Shown: positions 9,349 through 18,890, numbered from the stretch's first letter. The stretch: 64,000 bases of DNA from an uncultured Alistipes sp. (GCA_900545315.1 UQYM01000006.1:25341-89340); one strand, 5' to 3'. Notes: generated by a model not told the origin, from the letters alone. Made by a program: numbers and translations.

Positions 9349-10023
9349 TCACAAAATTTTCTTGATAATGATGCCTTCGACCACAAACAATTTATGGATG
9401 GCGTCGCGTTTGATGTGAATCGGGTCGTATGCGTCGCTGTTACGAGGTAACAGCAACAGTTCATCCGCCTGGGAACTTTGGCGGACGATCCGAATCCCCT
9501 TGAAGGTGTCCGAAAGAATCAGACAGGTCGATCCGGGCAGCAGTTCGTCAGACTGTTGACGTCGCAGTAGTACGTAACTTCCGGCCGGAATCTCGGGCTG
9601 CATGGCGTCACTAAGCGATAGTGTGGCCAAATCGCAATGTTTCAGCGGCGGAAAATGGATGTAAAATTGGGGCTGAATGGTGGGGGGCTGCTGCTCCACA
9701 TCGCACCGCTCCAACATCTCGACCGCTTCAATCGCATCCATACCGTAGCAGGGGATCCCTGTCGCTGTGCCGGTTTGTTGCGGATCGATCATCATCTCGC
9801 CTTCGCCCGTGAGCAACCAACCTTTGCTGATGACCGGATATTTGGCAGTGATCAGTGCCGCCAAATCGTGGCTGATGCCGTTGTTGCCCTTCTTGATCTG
9901 ATACAGATTTTCACTCCGCTTTAAACCAATGTGCAAGGCAAATGCATTGATGGATAACCCCGTCCATTTGATCACCTGCTCGAGCCGGTGCCATTTTTCG
10001 GTGTTGGGATTGTTATTTGACAT
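9349..10023 (-). CDS. Helix-turn-helix regulator with degenerate S24/LexA-type C-terminal domain
   Basis: The chosen ATG (10023) gives 224 residues beginning MSNNNPNTEKW. Residues about 10-70 form an XRE-like DNA-binding domain with ISHDLAALITAKYP. The second half resembles the S24 domain of CI/LexA-type repressors. The nucleophile motif (usually G-D-S-M-x-P) reads L-S-D-A-M-Q-P, with Ala for the catalytic Ser. The later Lys-Arg motif reads GIRIVRQ, without the expected Lys. I infer a repressor that does not self-cleave. Targets are unknown; no phage genes adjoin it. ATG at 10116 is possible but adds 31 unsupported residues. Confidence 0.75.
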   Translation of the reverse strand: MSNNNPNTEKWHRLEQVIKWTGLSINAFALHIGLKRSENLYQIKKGNNGISHDLAALITAKYPVISKGWLLTGEGEMMIDPQQTGTATGIPCYGMDAIEAVEMLERCDVEQQPPTIQPQFYIHFPPLKHCDLATLSLSDAMQPEIPAGSYVLLRRQQSDELLPGSTCLILSDTFKGIRIVRQSSQADELLLLPRNSDAYDPIHIKRDAIHKLFVVEGIIIKKIL

Positions 10024-10125
10024 GTTGTTGGGATTCTTGTGTTTGTAATCTTGATGCAGATTGCGAACCAGTGGGTTGTACTGAGGAGTATCTCCAGGTC
10101 TAACGCTGGAAATCAAAGAGGAAAA

Positions 10126-10157
10126 TTTGTATTAACGCTAAAAAAATTGCAACTTTG
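10126..10157 (+). promoter_or_regulatory. Promoter of tRNA-Arg
   Basis: TTTG at 10126-10129 and CAACTTTG at 10150-10157 are spaced exactly 20 bp; the -7 differs from TAnnTTTG at one base. Predicted transcription start about 10164, 12 nt before the tRNA. Confidence 0.6.
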
Positions 10158-10175
10158 CATCCACAAGTTCCATTT

Positions 10176-10247
10176 GCCTCCGTAGTTCAATGGATAGAAT
10201 GGCAGATTCCGGTTCTGCTGATATGGGTTCGATTCCCGTCGGGGGTA
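10176..10247 (+). tRNA. tRNA-Arg (anticodon CCG)
   Basis: The cloverleaf folds completely: acceptor GCCTCCG with CGGGGGT, anticodon stem GCAGA/TCTGC around the loop TTCCGGT (anticodon CCG, reading CGG), and a T arm with TTCGATT. CCA is not encoded. It is a single-gene unit with promoter and terminator. Confidence 0.95.
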
Positions 10248-10253
10248 CTGCTA

Positions 10254-10287
10254 AACGGGTCGAAGCACTGCTTCTGCCCGTTTTTTT
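10254..10287 (+). terminator. Terminator after tRNA-Arg
   Basis: Stem AACGGG...CCCGTT enclosing an inner GAAGC/GCTTC helix, followed directly by seven T residues. Confidence 0.85.
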
Positions 10288-11133
10288 CATCCCTTCGTTC
10301 TCTCTCTGTCTGTTCTGCTCGTTTGGCTCTTGACACTTCACTCCGCTCCTTCGGTATTCCACCTCCTTGTCGCGGTCAGTAACCCGATCCGATTCAACGA
10401 TGCGAACCGTTTCGATCATCCACATGCGGAAGTGCTCAAGCGTCGCTGCCCTTCTTCTCCTGTTATCGGTTTTGTTATGCAGAGGTCGATCCCGATCCGA
10501 TGGCCGAAATCACCACTGCCGGTTTTGTTGGTATGGTCTTTGTGAGAAATGGTCTCTCCTCCTGTACAACCCTGACCAAAATCGCAATCATCCGCTCATG
10601 ACAAACCTTGTGTCATGGTCAGTATCTCTTTCATCGACACAGCAATAGCGGATTTATTGGTTGCGGTAGTGTGGGCGGGATTTTGCTCTTGGGGTCGGCA
10701 CTCTCCACGACAGACCCGGAAATCATACATTTCAGGATCAAATGTAAATTTTGGGGTATTCGATCGGCTGAAATAGCGTATTATTCCGTCTTTTTATACG
10801 AAATTAATAAAAATCTCGGAAGCATTATGCCGTTTTTGGCCTTTTTGTAACATTATTTTATACCGATTATTCAATGATTTTTGAGATATAGCGTAATTTT
10901 TTGTTACAAGTAAACATAACTTGTTAATATTTAATGATCAGATATACAGATTGTTGCAAATAAAATAGCCGATACGAAACAGAAAACTTCGATTTATCCA
11001 CCTGCGGTATTTTGTGTTTTTTAGCGTATATAAAATCATCCGAATAGAGGATAAATACAACTTAATGTGCTATCTGTTTTTGAGAAAATGGTCACAATGG
11101 GCTTGAAAATCAAGATTTGGCATGGCTGGGAAG
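10288..11133. other. Long intergenic region between tRNA-Arg and pepP
   Basis: About 850 bp with no convincing gene. The second half (about 10740-11060) is markedly AT-richer than the surroundings. Short open frames at 10330-10545 and 10608-10850 have no recognisable protein features. I see no RNA motif. Confidence 0.5.
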
Positions 11134-11180
11134 AGACAAAAACAGAGCGAGACGACACGATTCTTCAGCGTCGTCTCGCT
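11134..11180 (-). terminator. Terminator of pepP
   Basis: An 11-bp perfect stem (11146-11156 with 11170-11180); read on the minus strand it is followed by CTGTTTTTG. It lies about 145 nt past the pepP stop. Confidence 0.75.
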
Positions 11181-11323
11181 TTGTGATCGTATGATCGTAT
11201 GGGAAAACTTTTCTGCTAAGCGGTGCCGTAGTGTCTCCACACCGAACTCTCGTTAATAGTCAGGGTGCAGATCACGCAGCACCATGAGCAACGGAAAAGT
11301 TTTGCAACCGGTGTGTAGGGCGA

Positions 11324-12715
11324 TTACGGGTGCATGTAGCTTTCAATATCTTCGGTGGTGGCCGGAGCCCGACGATTGCCCAACATGCGGTTGCCATCGG
11401 GAGTGATCAGCATGTCGTCTTCGATGCGAATTCCGCCAAAACCAACGTATTCCCGCACTTTCTCAAAATTAATAAAACCTTTGCCAAGCCCCTCTTTTTC
11501 CCATTTGTCGATCAAGGCTGGAATAAAATAGATTCCCGGCTCGACCGTCATGACCATACCCGGTTTGAGCCGTTTGCCCATTCGGAGTGAGGAGAGACCC
11601 GGTGTCTCGCTGCGCATGGCCTCTTCGTCGTAACCGACATATTTTTCGCCGATATTCTCCATATCGTGTACGTCGAGTCCCATCTGGTGACCCAACCCGT
11701 GAGGCATGAAGAGCGCTTGGGCACCACAAGCGACGGCATCTTCCATATTGCCCTGCATCAACCCTAACTCCTTCAAACCATCGGCAATCACCCGCGAAGC
11801 CTCGTTGTGCATCTGCCAATAGAAGAGATCGGGTTTGGCCAACTCGAATGTGCGGCTATTGGCAGCCAGCACAATATCATAAATGGCCTTCTGTTTGGCA
11901 GTAAACTTACCGTTGACCGGAATGGTACGCGTAAAATCACTGCAATAGTTCATATTGGTTTCGGCCCCCGCATCGACCAGCAACAGCCGTCCCGCTTCCA
12001 GAACGTTGCCGTGGTTGTGGTTATGCAGGGTCTCACCATTCTGGCTCACGATCGAGAGGAACGAAACGCCAGCTCCATACTGCAGTGCAATGCCGTCGAT
12101 CGCTCCGGAAATCTCCTGCTCGACCACTCCGGGACGACACATCTGCATGACCTGCAGGTGCATCTTGGTGCCGATCGTGCAGGCCCGTTCGATCTCGTCG
12201 ATCTCGTCGGGTTCTTTGATCTCTCGCAGGGCCACAACCGCTTTGGCCAGTTCGACCGAGACCTTCTCTTTGAGGGCGGCCGGCTGCATGCCGAGCAGTT
12301 CACACAACATCAGCGTTACCTCACCCCGGTAGGGTGGCAGATAGTGGATGCGACGGCCTGCGGCAATCGCCTCCTTGAGCACTTCGGCCAGTTTGGCCAA
12401 ATTTGCCGTCCGGGTCACGCCGACCTGTTGAGCCTGTTCGGCCAACGACGGCTGTGGACCCATCCAAATAATATCGTCGAGCGTATAATCTTCACCGAAG
12501 AGCGTGTCTTCTCCCGAATCGGCGTCGAGAATGCCGGCAAATTCGGGGTGATTCAGACCAAAAAAGTAGAGAAACGTACTGTCCTGGCGGAACGGAAAGG
12601 TGTTACTCGGATAGTTGGCTGAAGATTCATGATTGCCCGGAAGCAGAATCAGTCCGCTGCCAATACGTTTGCGCAGAGCTTCGCGACGAAGCATATACGT
12701 TTTTGCTTCAAACAT
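11324..12715 (-). CDS. pepP: Xaa-Pro aminopeptidase (M24B)
   Basis: It removes N-terminal residues preceding proline, in the cytosol, using a dinuclear metal site. The 463 residues comprise an N-terminal aminopeptidase P domain (about 5-150) and a pita-bread catalytic domain. Metal ligands are recognisable: Asp in LLVDAGAE, Asp in SDFTRTIPV, His in HGLGHQMGLDVHD, Glu in TVEPGIYF and Glu in RIEDDML. Length is typical of the bacterial family. It is a single-gene unit with a strong terminator. A possible -7 element TACTTTTG lies at 12836-12829. Confidence 0.95.
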   Translation of the reverse strand: MFEAKTYMLRREALRKRIGSGLILLPGNHESSANYPSNTFPFRQDSTFLYFFGLNHPEFAGILDADSGEDTLFGEDYTLDDIIWMGPQPSLAEQAQQVGVTRTANLAKLAEVLKEAIAAGRRIHYLPPYRGEVTLMLCELLGMQPAALKEKVSVELAKAVVALREIKEPDEIDEIERACTIGTKMHLQVMQMCRPGVVEQEISGAIDGIALQYGAGVSFLSIVSQNGETLHNHNHGNVLEAGRLLLVDAGAETNMNYCSDFTRTIPVNGKFTAKQKAIYDIVLAANSRTFELAKPDLFYWQMHNEASRVIADGLKELGLMQGNMEDAVACGAQALFMPHGLGHQMGLDVHDMENIGEKYVGYDEEAMRSETPGLSSLRMGKRLKPGMVMTVEPGIYFIPALIDKWEKEGLGKGFINFEKVREYVGFGGIRIEDDMLITPDGNRMLGNRRAPATTEDIESYMHP

Positions 12716-13055
12716 GGTGATGAGTTTGTTGGGTTGGATCGGCCGGATATCGACGATCCGATCTCTTGCGTCAGAACTGCGAATCTCGTTTAAAGGCCCC
12801 AGTCCCCAGTCCTCTGGAAGAGATCATCCAAAAGTAACAAAAACTTGTGGCAATCTTGCTATCTTTGCCGGGAAAAGAGGATGCACAGTGCCTTTACAGC
12901 AGAAATTTTGCTATCTTGGAAGATATTACGGGTGATGCGGCCAAACGAAATGCGGCGAAGCCTTGTGCATTCGATGGATATGGATGGGAAGAGGTGGCCG
13001 CGGAAGCGTTGCTAAGAGGACGAACGGTTATACTCCGCACTAAAATCAGGGAGAG
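12716..13055. other. Divergent intergenic region between pepP and ugd
   Basis: It holds a perfect plus-strand -7 element TATCTTTG at 12860-12867, about 185 nt before ugd, with no TTG at the right spacing. A 70-codon frame at 12847-13059 overlaps the ugd start and has no family features; I do not call it. Confidence 0.5.
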
Positions 13056-14381
13056 ATGAAAATTGCAATCGTGGGAACAGGCTATGTCGGATTGGTGTCC
13101 GGAACCTGTTTTTCAGAAATGGGTATCGAGGTGATCTGTGTCGATGTGGATCGGGCGAAGATCGAACGACTGCAGCAGGGCGAAATTCCCATTTATGAAC
13201 CGGAACTCGCCGTACTCGTTCAAAAAAATATGCGTGCCGGCCGTCTCTCTTTTGCAACCGACCTGGCGTCTCACTTGGATGAGGTCGAGGTGGTCTTCAT
13301 CGCGGTCGGGACTCCACCCGATGAGGATGGTTCGGCCGATCTGCACTATGTGCTGGAGGTGGCGCGTGAATTTGGTGCCGCCGTCAACAAATATACCCTG
13401 CTGGTGACCAAAAGTACCGTTCCGGTGGGTACGGCTGCCCGAATTCGGGAGGTGGTCGAGGCCGAATTGAAACGTCGAGGGGTCGAGGTGGAGTTCGATG
13501 TCGCCTCCAATCCCGAATTCCTCAAGGAGGGCAGCGCGGTCAAAGATTTCATGAGCCCGGATCGGGTTGTCGTTGGGGTGGAAAGCGAACGCGCACGCGA
13601 ATTGATGCAACGCCTCTATCGCCCCTTTCTGCTCAACAATTTCCGCGTGATCTTCATGGATGTACCCTCCGCCGAAATGACCAAATATGCCGCCAACAGC
13701 ATGTTGGCTACCCGCATCAGCTTTATGAATGACATTGCCAACCTGTGTGAATTGGTTGGTGCCGATGTCAATATGGTGCGGCGCGGGATCGGTACCGATA
13801 TGCGTATCGGCAACAAATTCCTCTATCCGGGTTGTGGATATGGCGGTTCCTGCTTCCCCAAAGATGTCAAGGCGCTGATCCATACCGCCGAAGAGAACGG
13901 TTACCAGATGCGGGTGCTGCAGGCAGTTGAAGAGGTTAATGCCAACCAGAAACGGGTGTTGTTCGAGAAGTTGAACCGCCATTTCGGCGGCGAACTCCAG
14001 GGGCGTAAAATCGCTTTGTGGGGCCTGGCCTTTAAGCCCGAAACCGACGATATGCGGGAAGCTACATCGGTCGTCCTGATCCGGTTGTTGACTGAGGCGG
14101 GGGCTGAGGTGACTGTGTACGATCCGGTAGCCATGAACGAGTGTCATCGAATCATCGGCGAGCAGGTCCATTATGCCGAAGATATGTACGAAGCGGTAAT
14201 CGATGCCGATGCATTGCTGCTGGTAACCGAATGGAAGCAGTTCCGGGTTCCCAATTGGGAGTTGCTCAAAAAGCGGATGCGGATGCCGTTGATTTTTGAC
14301 GGCCGAAACATCTATGACCGCAAAGAGCTGGAGGCAGCCGGGTTCACCTACTACTATATTGGCGGTAATGCAGCCTGCTGA
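13056..14381 (+). CDS. ugd: UDP-glucose 6-dehydrogenase
   Basis: It oxidises UDP-glucose twice to UDP-glucuronate, a precursor for capsule, exopolysaccharide or lipid A sugars. The 441-residue protein begins with the Rossmann motif GTGYVGLVSG (7-16). The catalytic Cys sits in GGSCFPKD (about 266), preceded by NKFLYPGCGYG. The C-terminal NAD-type domain contains ALWGLAFKPETDD. All family motifs are intact. It stands alone, though the deacetylase 460 bp downstream could also concern cell-surface sugars. Confidence 0.96.
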   Translation: MKIAIVGTGYVGLVSGTCFSEMGIEVICVDVDRAKIERLQQGEIPIYEPELAVLVQKNMRAGRLSFATDLASHLDEVEVVFIAVGTPPDEDGSADLHYVLEVAREFGAAVNKYTLLVTKSTVPVGTAARIREVVEAELKRRGVEVEFDVASNPEFLKEGSAVKDFMSPDRVVVGVESERARELMQRLYRPFLLNNFRVIFMDVPSAEMTKYAANSMLATRISFMNDIANLCELVGADVNMVRRGIGTDMRIGNKFLYPGCGYGGSCFPKDVKALIHTAEENGYQMRVLQAVEEVNANQKRVLFEKLNRHFGGELQGRKIALWGLAFKPETDDMREATSVVLIRLLTEAGAEVTVYDPVAMNECHRIIGEQVHYAEDMYEAVIDADALLLVTEWKQFRVPNWELLKKRMRMPLIFDGRNIYDRKELEAAGFTYYYIGGNAAC

Positions 14382-14841
14382 TCTCTGTTAATGCGTGGAG
14401 AGGCAGCGAATCTCCTCCCATTGTACCTATTGGATTGTTCTATTCAGAAACGGTTGGCTGTAAAGGTGCGCGCAAAAGATGAATACGAGAGATTTTTATT
14501 GTTGATCTATCTTTTCTCTTTTTTATAGCTCCTCTATCTCCTCTCGGAATGCTTTTATCTTTTATTGTAATATATTATCGAAGATTGTGAAAATATGCAA
14601 CGGGATAAATTGACCTTGTAGATCGTTGGCTTTGGTATGTTTTAATCCGTCTTCAAAATGAGACGATTTAGGCAAGAGTTTTGTAAGGACGAATCGGCAG
14701 AAATAATACGAATAAAACAATAATTGATTGAACTGTTGTAAGCTTTTGCCGTGTTTGGATCGTTAAAAGAGGGACTCGATCGGGGGCTAATTTGGTCAAT
14801 TGTTGCAAAAGCGCTTATTTTGCGCTAAATTTCAGGGATTC
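14382..14841. other. AT-rich intergenic region, ugd to deacetylase
   Basis: About 460 bp with no gene. It is AT-rich (about 14490-14720), and its only recognisable element is the deacetylase promoter at 14791-14822. Confidence 0.55.
14791..14822 (+). promoter_or_regulatory. Promoter of the polysaccharide deacetylase gene
   Basis: TTTG at 14791-14794 and TTATTTTG at 14815-14822, spaced 20 bp. Predicted start near 14829, so the ATG at 14842, not the in-frame TTG at 14800, is the start of the downstream gene. Confidence 0.6.
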
Positions 14842-15450
14842 ATGTATATAAAACCACCGAAAATAATCCGTACGATCTTTCCCTCGTTGATCTGGGAGAT
14901 GCCCCCCTCCGATGAGGTCTATCTTACCTTCGACGACGGCCCTACACCCGGTGTGACCGAAGAGATTCTCGAACAGTTAGCCAAATATAACGCAAAAGCC
15001 ACCTTTTTCTGCCTCGGCAAAAATGCCGAAATGCATCCTGAACTTTTCGAACGGATCAAAGCCGAAGGACACCGTATCGGTAACCATACATACAGCCATC
15101 AGAAGGGTTGGCGAATGACCCTCGAAGGCTATCTCGAAGATGTCGAATTGGCTAATAACCTTTTGCGTACGGATCTGTTCCGACCTCCCTATGCGCAGAT
15201 CAAACCCTCTCAGGCCCGTCGCTTGAGCGAACATTACAACCTGATCATGTGGGATGTGCTCTCCCAAGATTATAACCGCCAAATCTCCCCTCGCCTCTGT
15301 CTGCGTAATGTGACCAAACATGTTCGGGGCGGTTCGATCGTCGTCTTCCACGACTCCCTTAAAAGCTATCGCAACATGTCCTACGCACTGCCACGAACCT
15401 TGGAGTTCCTCTATGAGCACGGGCTGAAATGTGTGGGGATCGAGATTTAA
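14842..15450 (+). CDS. NodB-type polysaccharide deacetylase
   Basis: Carbohydrate esterase family 4 enzymes remove N- or O-acetyl groups from glycans such as peptidoglycan or chitin-like polymers. This 202-residue protein is almost a bare NodB domain. It has the TFDDGPTPG motif (about 30-38; catalytic base and metal Asp), the metal-binding His pair in NHTYSH, FRPPYAQ and the late FHDS motif. No signal peptide is evident; the N-terminus is MYIKPPK, so a cytosolic or unconventional location must be considered. The start is set by the promoter that overlaps the alternative upstream start. The substrate cannot be told from sequence. Confidence 0.9.
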   Translation: MYIKPPKIIRTIFPSLIWEMPPSDEVYLTFDDGPTPGVTEEILEQLAKYNAKATFFCLGKNAEMHPELFERIKAEGHRIGNHTYSHQKGWRMTLEGYLEDVELANNLLRTDLFRPPYAQIKPSQARRLSEHYNLIMWDVLSQDYNRQISPRLCLRNVTKHVRGGSIVVFHDSLKSYRNMSYALPRTLEFLYEHGLKCVGIEI

Positions 15451-15559
15451 TTGAGCGTAGCAGATGTGTCGGGCGGTTCTTTGCGGAACATGAGCCATAA
15501 TATCCATCGAGAGAATGGATTAGCGTAAGGAACCGCCTTACAAACGCTATTGATTTTCG

Positions 15560-16135
15560 ATGTCGGGAATGAACAACAAACGCAATATTATCATAGCCGT
15601 GACCGGTGCCAGTGGCTCGATCTATGCTCGGTTGCTGTGCCAACGATTGGCTCAGGTCGAGGAGGTGGAGCGTATTGCCCTGATCGTAACCCGCAACGGA
15701 GAGGAGGTCTGTCGGTACGAGGATGATGCCTCCTGGATGACAAATCCCCGCTTTACCCGTTACGATAACGACGATTTGTTTGCTCCGCCAGCCTCCGGAT
15801 CGGCCTCATTCGATGCAATGGTGATCATCCCCTGCTCGATGGGCATGGCGGGACGTGTCGCTGCCGGGATTTCGAACGATCTGACCAGCCGTGCTGCCGA
15901 TGTGATGCTCAAGGAGCGTCGTCGTCTGATCTTGGTGCCGCGTGAAGCTCCGTTGAGCACCATCCATTTGCGCAATTTAACCACTCTGTCCGAATGCGGA
16001 GCCATCATCTGCCCTGCGGCCCCGTCGTTCTATTCTCACCCCCAGGATATCGAAACCCTCTGCGAAACCATTATCGAACGAATTCTGACACTGTTAGGGG
16101 TGGAGGCTCCCCATTACGAATGGACCGGAAAATAG
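15560..16135 (+). CDS. ubiX: Flavin prenyltransferase UbiX
   Basis: UbiX prenylates FMN with dimethylallyl phosphate to make prenyl-FMN, the cofactor of UbiD-type decarboxylases. The 191-residue protein has the flavoprotein motif AVTGASGSIYARLL near the N-terminus, IIPCSMGMAGRVAAGISNDLTSRAADV in the middle (given here for position, about residues 93-119), and LVPREAPLS, typical of the family. An ATG at 15569 would shorten it by three residues. UbiD is not in this window. In this lineage the likely use is quinone biosynthesis. Confidence 0.9.
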   Translation: MSGMNNKRNIIIAVTGASGSIYARLLCQRLAQVEEVERIALIVTRNGEEVCRYEDDASWMTNPRFTRYDNDDLFAPPASGSASFDAMVIIPCSMGMAGRVAAGISNDLTSRAADVMLKERRRLILVPREAPLSTIHLRNLTTLSECGAIICPAAPSFYSHPQDIETLCETIIERILTLLGVEAPHYEWTGK

Positions 16136-16407
16136 CCTGCCCTGCACCTTGATTGGTAACTTCGCTTGAAAGAAAGCGGGATGGTAGCAACGGTACAGGT
16201 AGAGGTGATCGGGCAGGGATCAGCAGGTACGGTTCCGATCAGGAGGATCGGAGAAAAACAGCTACAGCCGTTTTATCATTGGTTTTCTCTGCCTATTTTT
16301 GTGTAACCATTGGCTGTAGGGCTGTGTAGGTTCGAGCCAGGGAACGCAACCGGTGATGGTCGGGTGTCATACAGCAGAATATCTGTTAGCTTGTTAGCAA
16401 GAAATTT

Positions 16408-18342
16408 ATGGTCGTGTCGCAACGCATACAACAGTTGAAGGAGAAGGTAGCCTTGCTGCCCGATTCTCCTGGTGTGTACCAGTTTTTGGGTGCAGACGGC
16501 AAGGTGATTTATGTGGGCAAGGCCAAAAACCTGAAACGACGGGTATCGTCTTATTTTCTGACACGCGCTGACCATACGCCCAAAGTGCGGGTTATGGTGG
16601 GTAAAATCGTCGATCTGCGTCATACGGTAGTGGCCAGTGAAAGCGAAGCATTTCTGCTGGAGAACAACATGATCAAGAATCTCCAGCCCCGTTACAACAT
16701 CCTGCTCAAAGACGACAAAACCTATCCCTGGATTGTGATCCGTAACGAACCCTTCCCGCGGGTACTCTCGACCCGCCGTTTTGTTCGGGATGGCTCGCAA
16801 TATTTTGGTCCCTACGCCTCGGTATATATCCAAAAAGAGATTTTAGAGATGTTGCGAGGGATCTATCAGCTGCGGACCTGCTCACTCAACCTGGCACCTG
16901 ACCAAATTGCAAAAGGGAAATACCGGGTCTGTCTCGAATATCATATCGGCAACTGCAAAGGACCTTGTATCGGACAACAAAGCGAAGAGGAGTATCGCGA
17001 AAGTATCGGCATGGTAGCCTCACTGCTCAAAGGGGATACCCGCGCCACGCGCGAATACCTGCAACAACGGATGACCGAAGCCGCTGCAGAGATGCGGTTT
17101 GAAGAGGCCGGACGTTACAAAAAACGGTTGGAACTGCTGGCCGGATATCAGAGCAAGTCAGTGGTCGTAAGCAATACGCTGGGCAGTATGGATGTCTTCT
17201 CGCTGATTGTTGACGAGGGGATTGCCTTCTGTAATTTCATGCGTATCGTGCAGGGATCGATCGTAAACACCTTTACCGTGGAGTTGAAACCGGGCCTTGA
17301 GGATGAGCCGCGTGATGTGCTCTCCTATGCCATTACCAGCATTCGCGATCGGTTGCAGGATCGACTGCAGCGGGAGGTGTTGGTGCCGTTTTTGCCCAAT
17401 GAGGAGCTATTCGAAGGGATCACCTTCAATATTCCCCAACGCGGTGACAAACTCCGCCTGTTGGAGCTGTCGGAACGGAATTGCCGGCTCTATCGGCTCG
17501 AAAAGCTCAAGCAGATCGAGATCAAGGATCCGGCCAAACATGTGACCCGAGTCATGGCTGCCCTGCAAAAAGAGTTGCATCTGAAGGTGCCGCCTCACCA
17601 TATTGAATGTTTCGATAACTCGAACCTGCAGGGAACCAATCCGGTCGCCTCGTGTGTGGTCTTTCGCGACGGGAAGCCCTCACGGAAGGAGTACCGCCAC
17701 TTTAATATCAAGACGGTGGTCGGGGCCAATGACTTCGCTTCGATGGAGGAGGTGGTGACACGACGATACAGCCGTCTGTTAGCCGAGGGGGCAGAACTTC
17801 CCCAATTGATCGTCGTGGATGGCGGCAAAGGACAGTTGCGATTTGCCTATGAGACCCTGCAACGGTTGGGGTTGGAGCAAAAGATCGCGATTGTCGGCTT
17901 GGCAAAACGGATCGAAGAGGTCTATTTCCCGCACGATTCGATGCCCTACTACATCGATCGCAACAGTGAGGCCCTCAAGGTTCTGATGCACATTCGCGAT
18001 GAGGCGCACCGGTTCGGTATCACCTTTCACCGTCAAAAACGTTCGCTGGCCTTTATCAAGAGCGAGCTGGAGCAGATCCCCTCGTTGGGTAGCCGTTCCG
18101 TCGAAAAGTTGTTGCAACGTTTCCGGACAGTTTCCCGCATTCGTAAAGCCTCCCTTGAAGAGTTGACCGAGGTGATCGGGGCGCACCGGGCGGAAGAGGT
18201 GGTGCGCTATTTTGCCGAAAACAACGCGATGTCTACGGACCCGCAGTCTGCACCCCAGTCTGCCCCACAATCTGACCCGCAGACCCATCAGACTGATCCT
18301 CAGGTCGATTCGAAAACTGACTCTTCTGCCTCTGCAGACTGA
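16408..18342 (+). CDS. uvrC: Excinuclease ABC subunit C with low-complexity tail
   Basis: UvrC makes both incisions in nucleotide excision repair. The 644 residues show the GIY-YIG nuclease at the N-terminus (GVYQFLG...VIYVGKAKNLKRR), a UVR motif near 200-235, the RNase H-like endonuclease half with ECFDNSNLQG and VVDGGKGQL, and the C-terminal helix-hairpin-helix (IPSLGSRSVEKLLQRF). After about residue 605 comes a repetitive Ser/Thr-Asp-Pro-Gln tail not expected in UvrC. The same repeat character continues past the stop in the +1 frame to about 18420, suggesting a frameshift shortened a longer tail. The core enzyme is complete. Confidence 0.96.
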   Translation: MVVSQRIQQLKEKVALLPDSPGVYQFLGADGKVIYVGKAKNLKRRVSSYFLTRADHTPKVRVMVGKIVDLRHTVVASESEAFLLENNMIKNLQPRYNILLKDDKTYPWIVIRNEPFPRVLSTRRFVRDGSQYFGPYASVYIQKEILEMLRGIYQLRTCSLNLAPDQIAKGKYRVCLEYHIGNCKGPCIGQQSEEEYRESIGMVASLLKGDTRATREYLQQRMTEAAAEMRFEEAGRYKKRLELLAGYQSKSVVVSNTLGSMDVFSLIVDEGIAFCNFMRIVQGSIVNTFTVELKPGLEDEPRDVLSYAITSIRDRLQDRLQREVLVPFLPNEELFEGITFNIPQRGDKLRLLELSERNCRLYRLEKLKQIEIKDPAKHVTRVMAALQKELHLKVPPHHIECFDNSNLQGTNPVASCVVFRDGKPSRKEYRHFNIKTVVGANDFASMEEVVTRRYSRLLAEGAELPQLIVVDGGKGQLRFAYETLQRLGLEQKIAIVGLAKRIEEVYFPHDSMPYYIDRNSEALKVLMHIRDEAHRFGITFHRQKRSLAFIKSELEQIPSLGSRSVEKLLQRFRTVSRIRKASLEELTEVIGAHRAEEVVRYFAENNAMSTDPQSAPQSAPQSDPQTHQTDPQVDSKTDSSASAD

Positions 18343-18640
18343 TTTTCAATCCATTTTGCAGACCGATCAGACCGACCCGCAATCCGATCCTCAAATGGCC
18401 GAAACCGTCCGAGTCAGGTCATAGACTGCGCAATCTTTGATTTGGATCGGCATATAGAATTTTTCTTTGTGTTCACAACGATTCTGATAGCTCTCCGGGC
18501 TCTCTGATTGATCGGGAAACTAGAAAACGTCCGATAAGGGGATGGTTTAGGTGGTGGCATCCCAAAACGGAATTGTTCACAGAGTTGGTCGAAGTTTTTT
18601 TTGTATGTGACCTGCTTTGTGTATTTATTGTGCTTTGTGT

Positions 18641-18649
18641 GGGGGGGGG
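18641..18649 (+). repeat. Homopolymeric G tract (9 G)
   Basis: Nine consecutive G residues in the uvrC-folB intergenic region, about 270 bp before folB. Such tracts are slippage-prone; no open frame depends on it. Confidence 0.8.
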
Positions 18650-18890
18650 CCTTTATGGGGTGTGCATCCCGGTAAGTGTTGTCCGGTCGGACCATAACGA
18701 CAGCTCTGCCATTTTCACTAAATTTTGTTGAAAACTTTTATCGGTTGAAAATTAACCGATTGTGTCGACTTGTGCAATGAAAAGGTGGTAGTTGTTATAG
18801 TCAATAAGTTGATTTACAGCTTAATGAAAATAAATACGCCATTGTCGATAAAATCCTGTGACGCTCCCGGTTTTCAGTCAAAGTTTCTCT

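Noticed and set aside
10138..10425. 95-codon minus-strand frame across the tRNA-Arg gene
   Set aside because: It reads antisense through the tRNA and its terminator; such frames are a common artefact and carry no domain.
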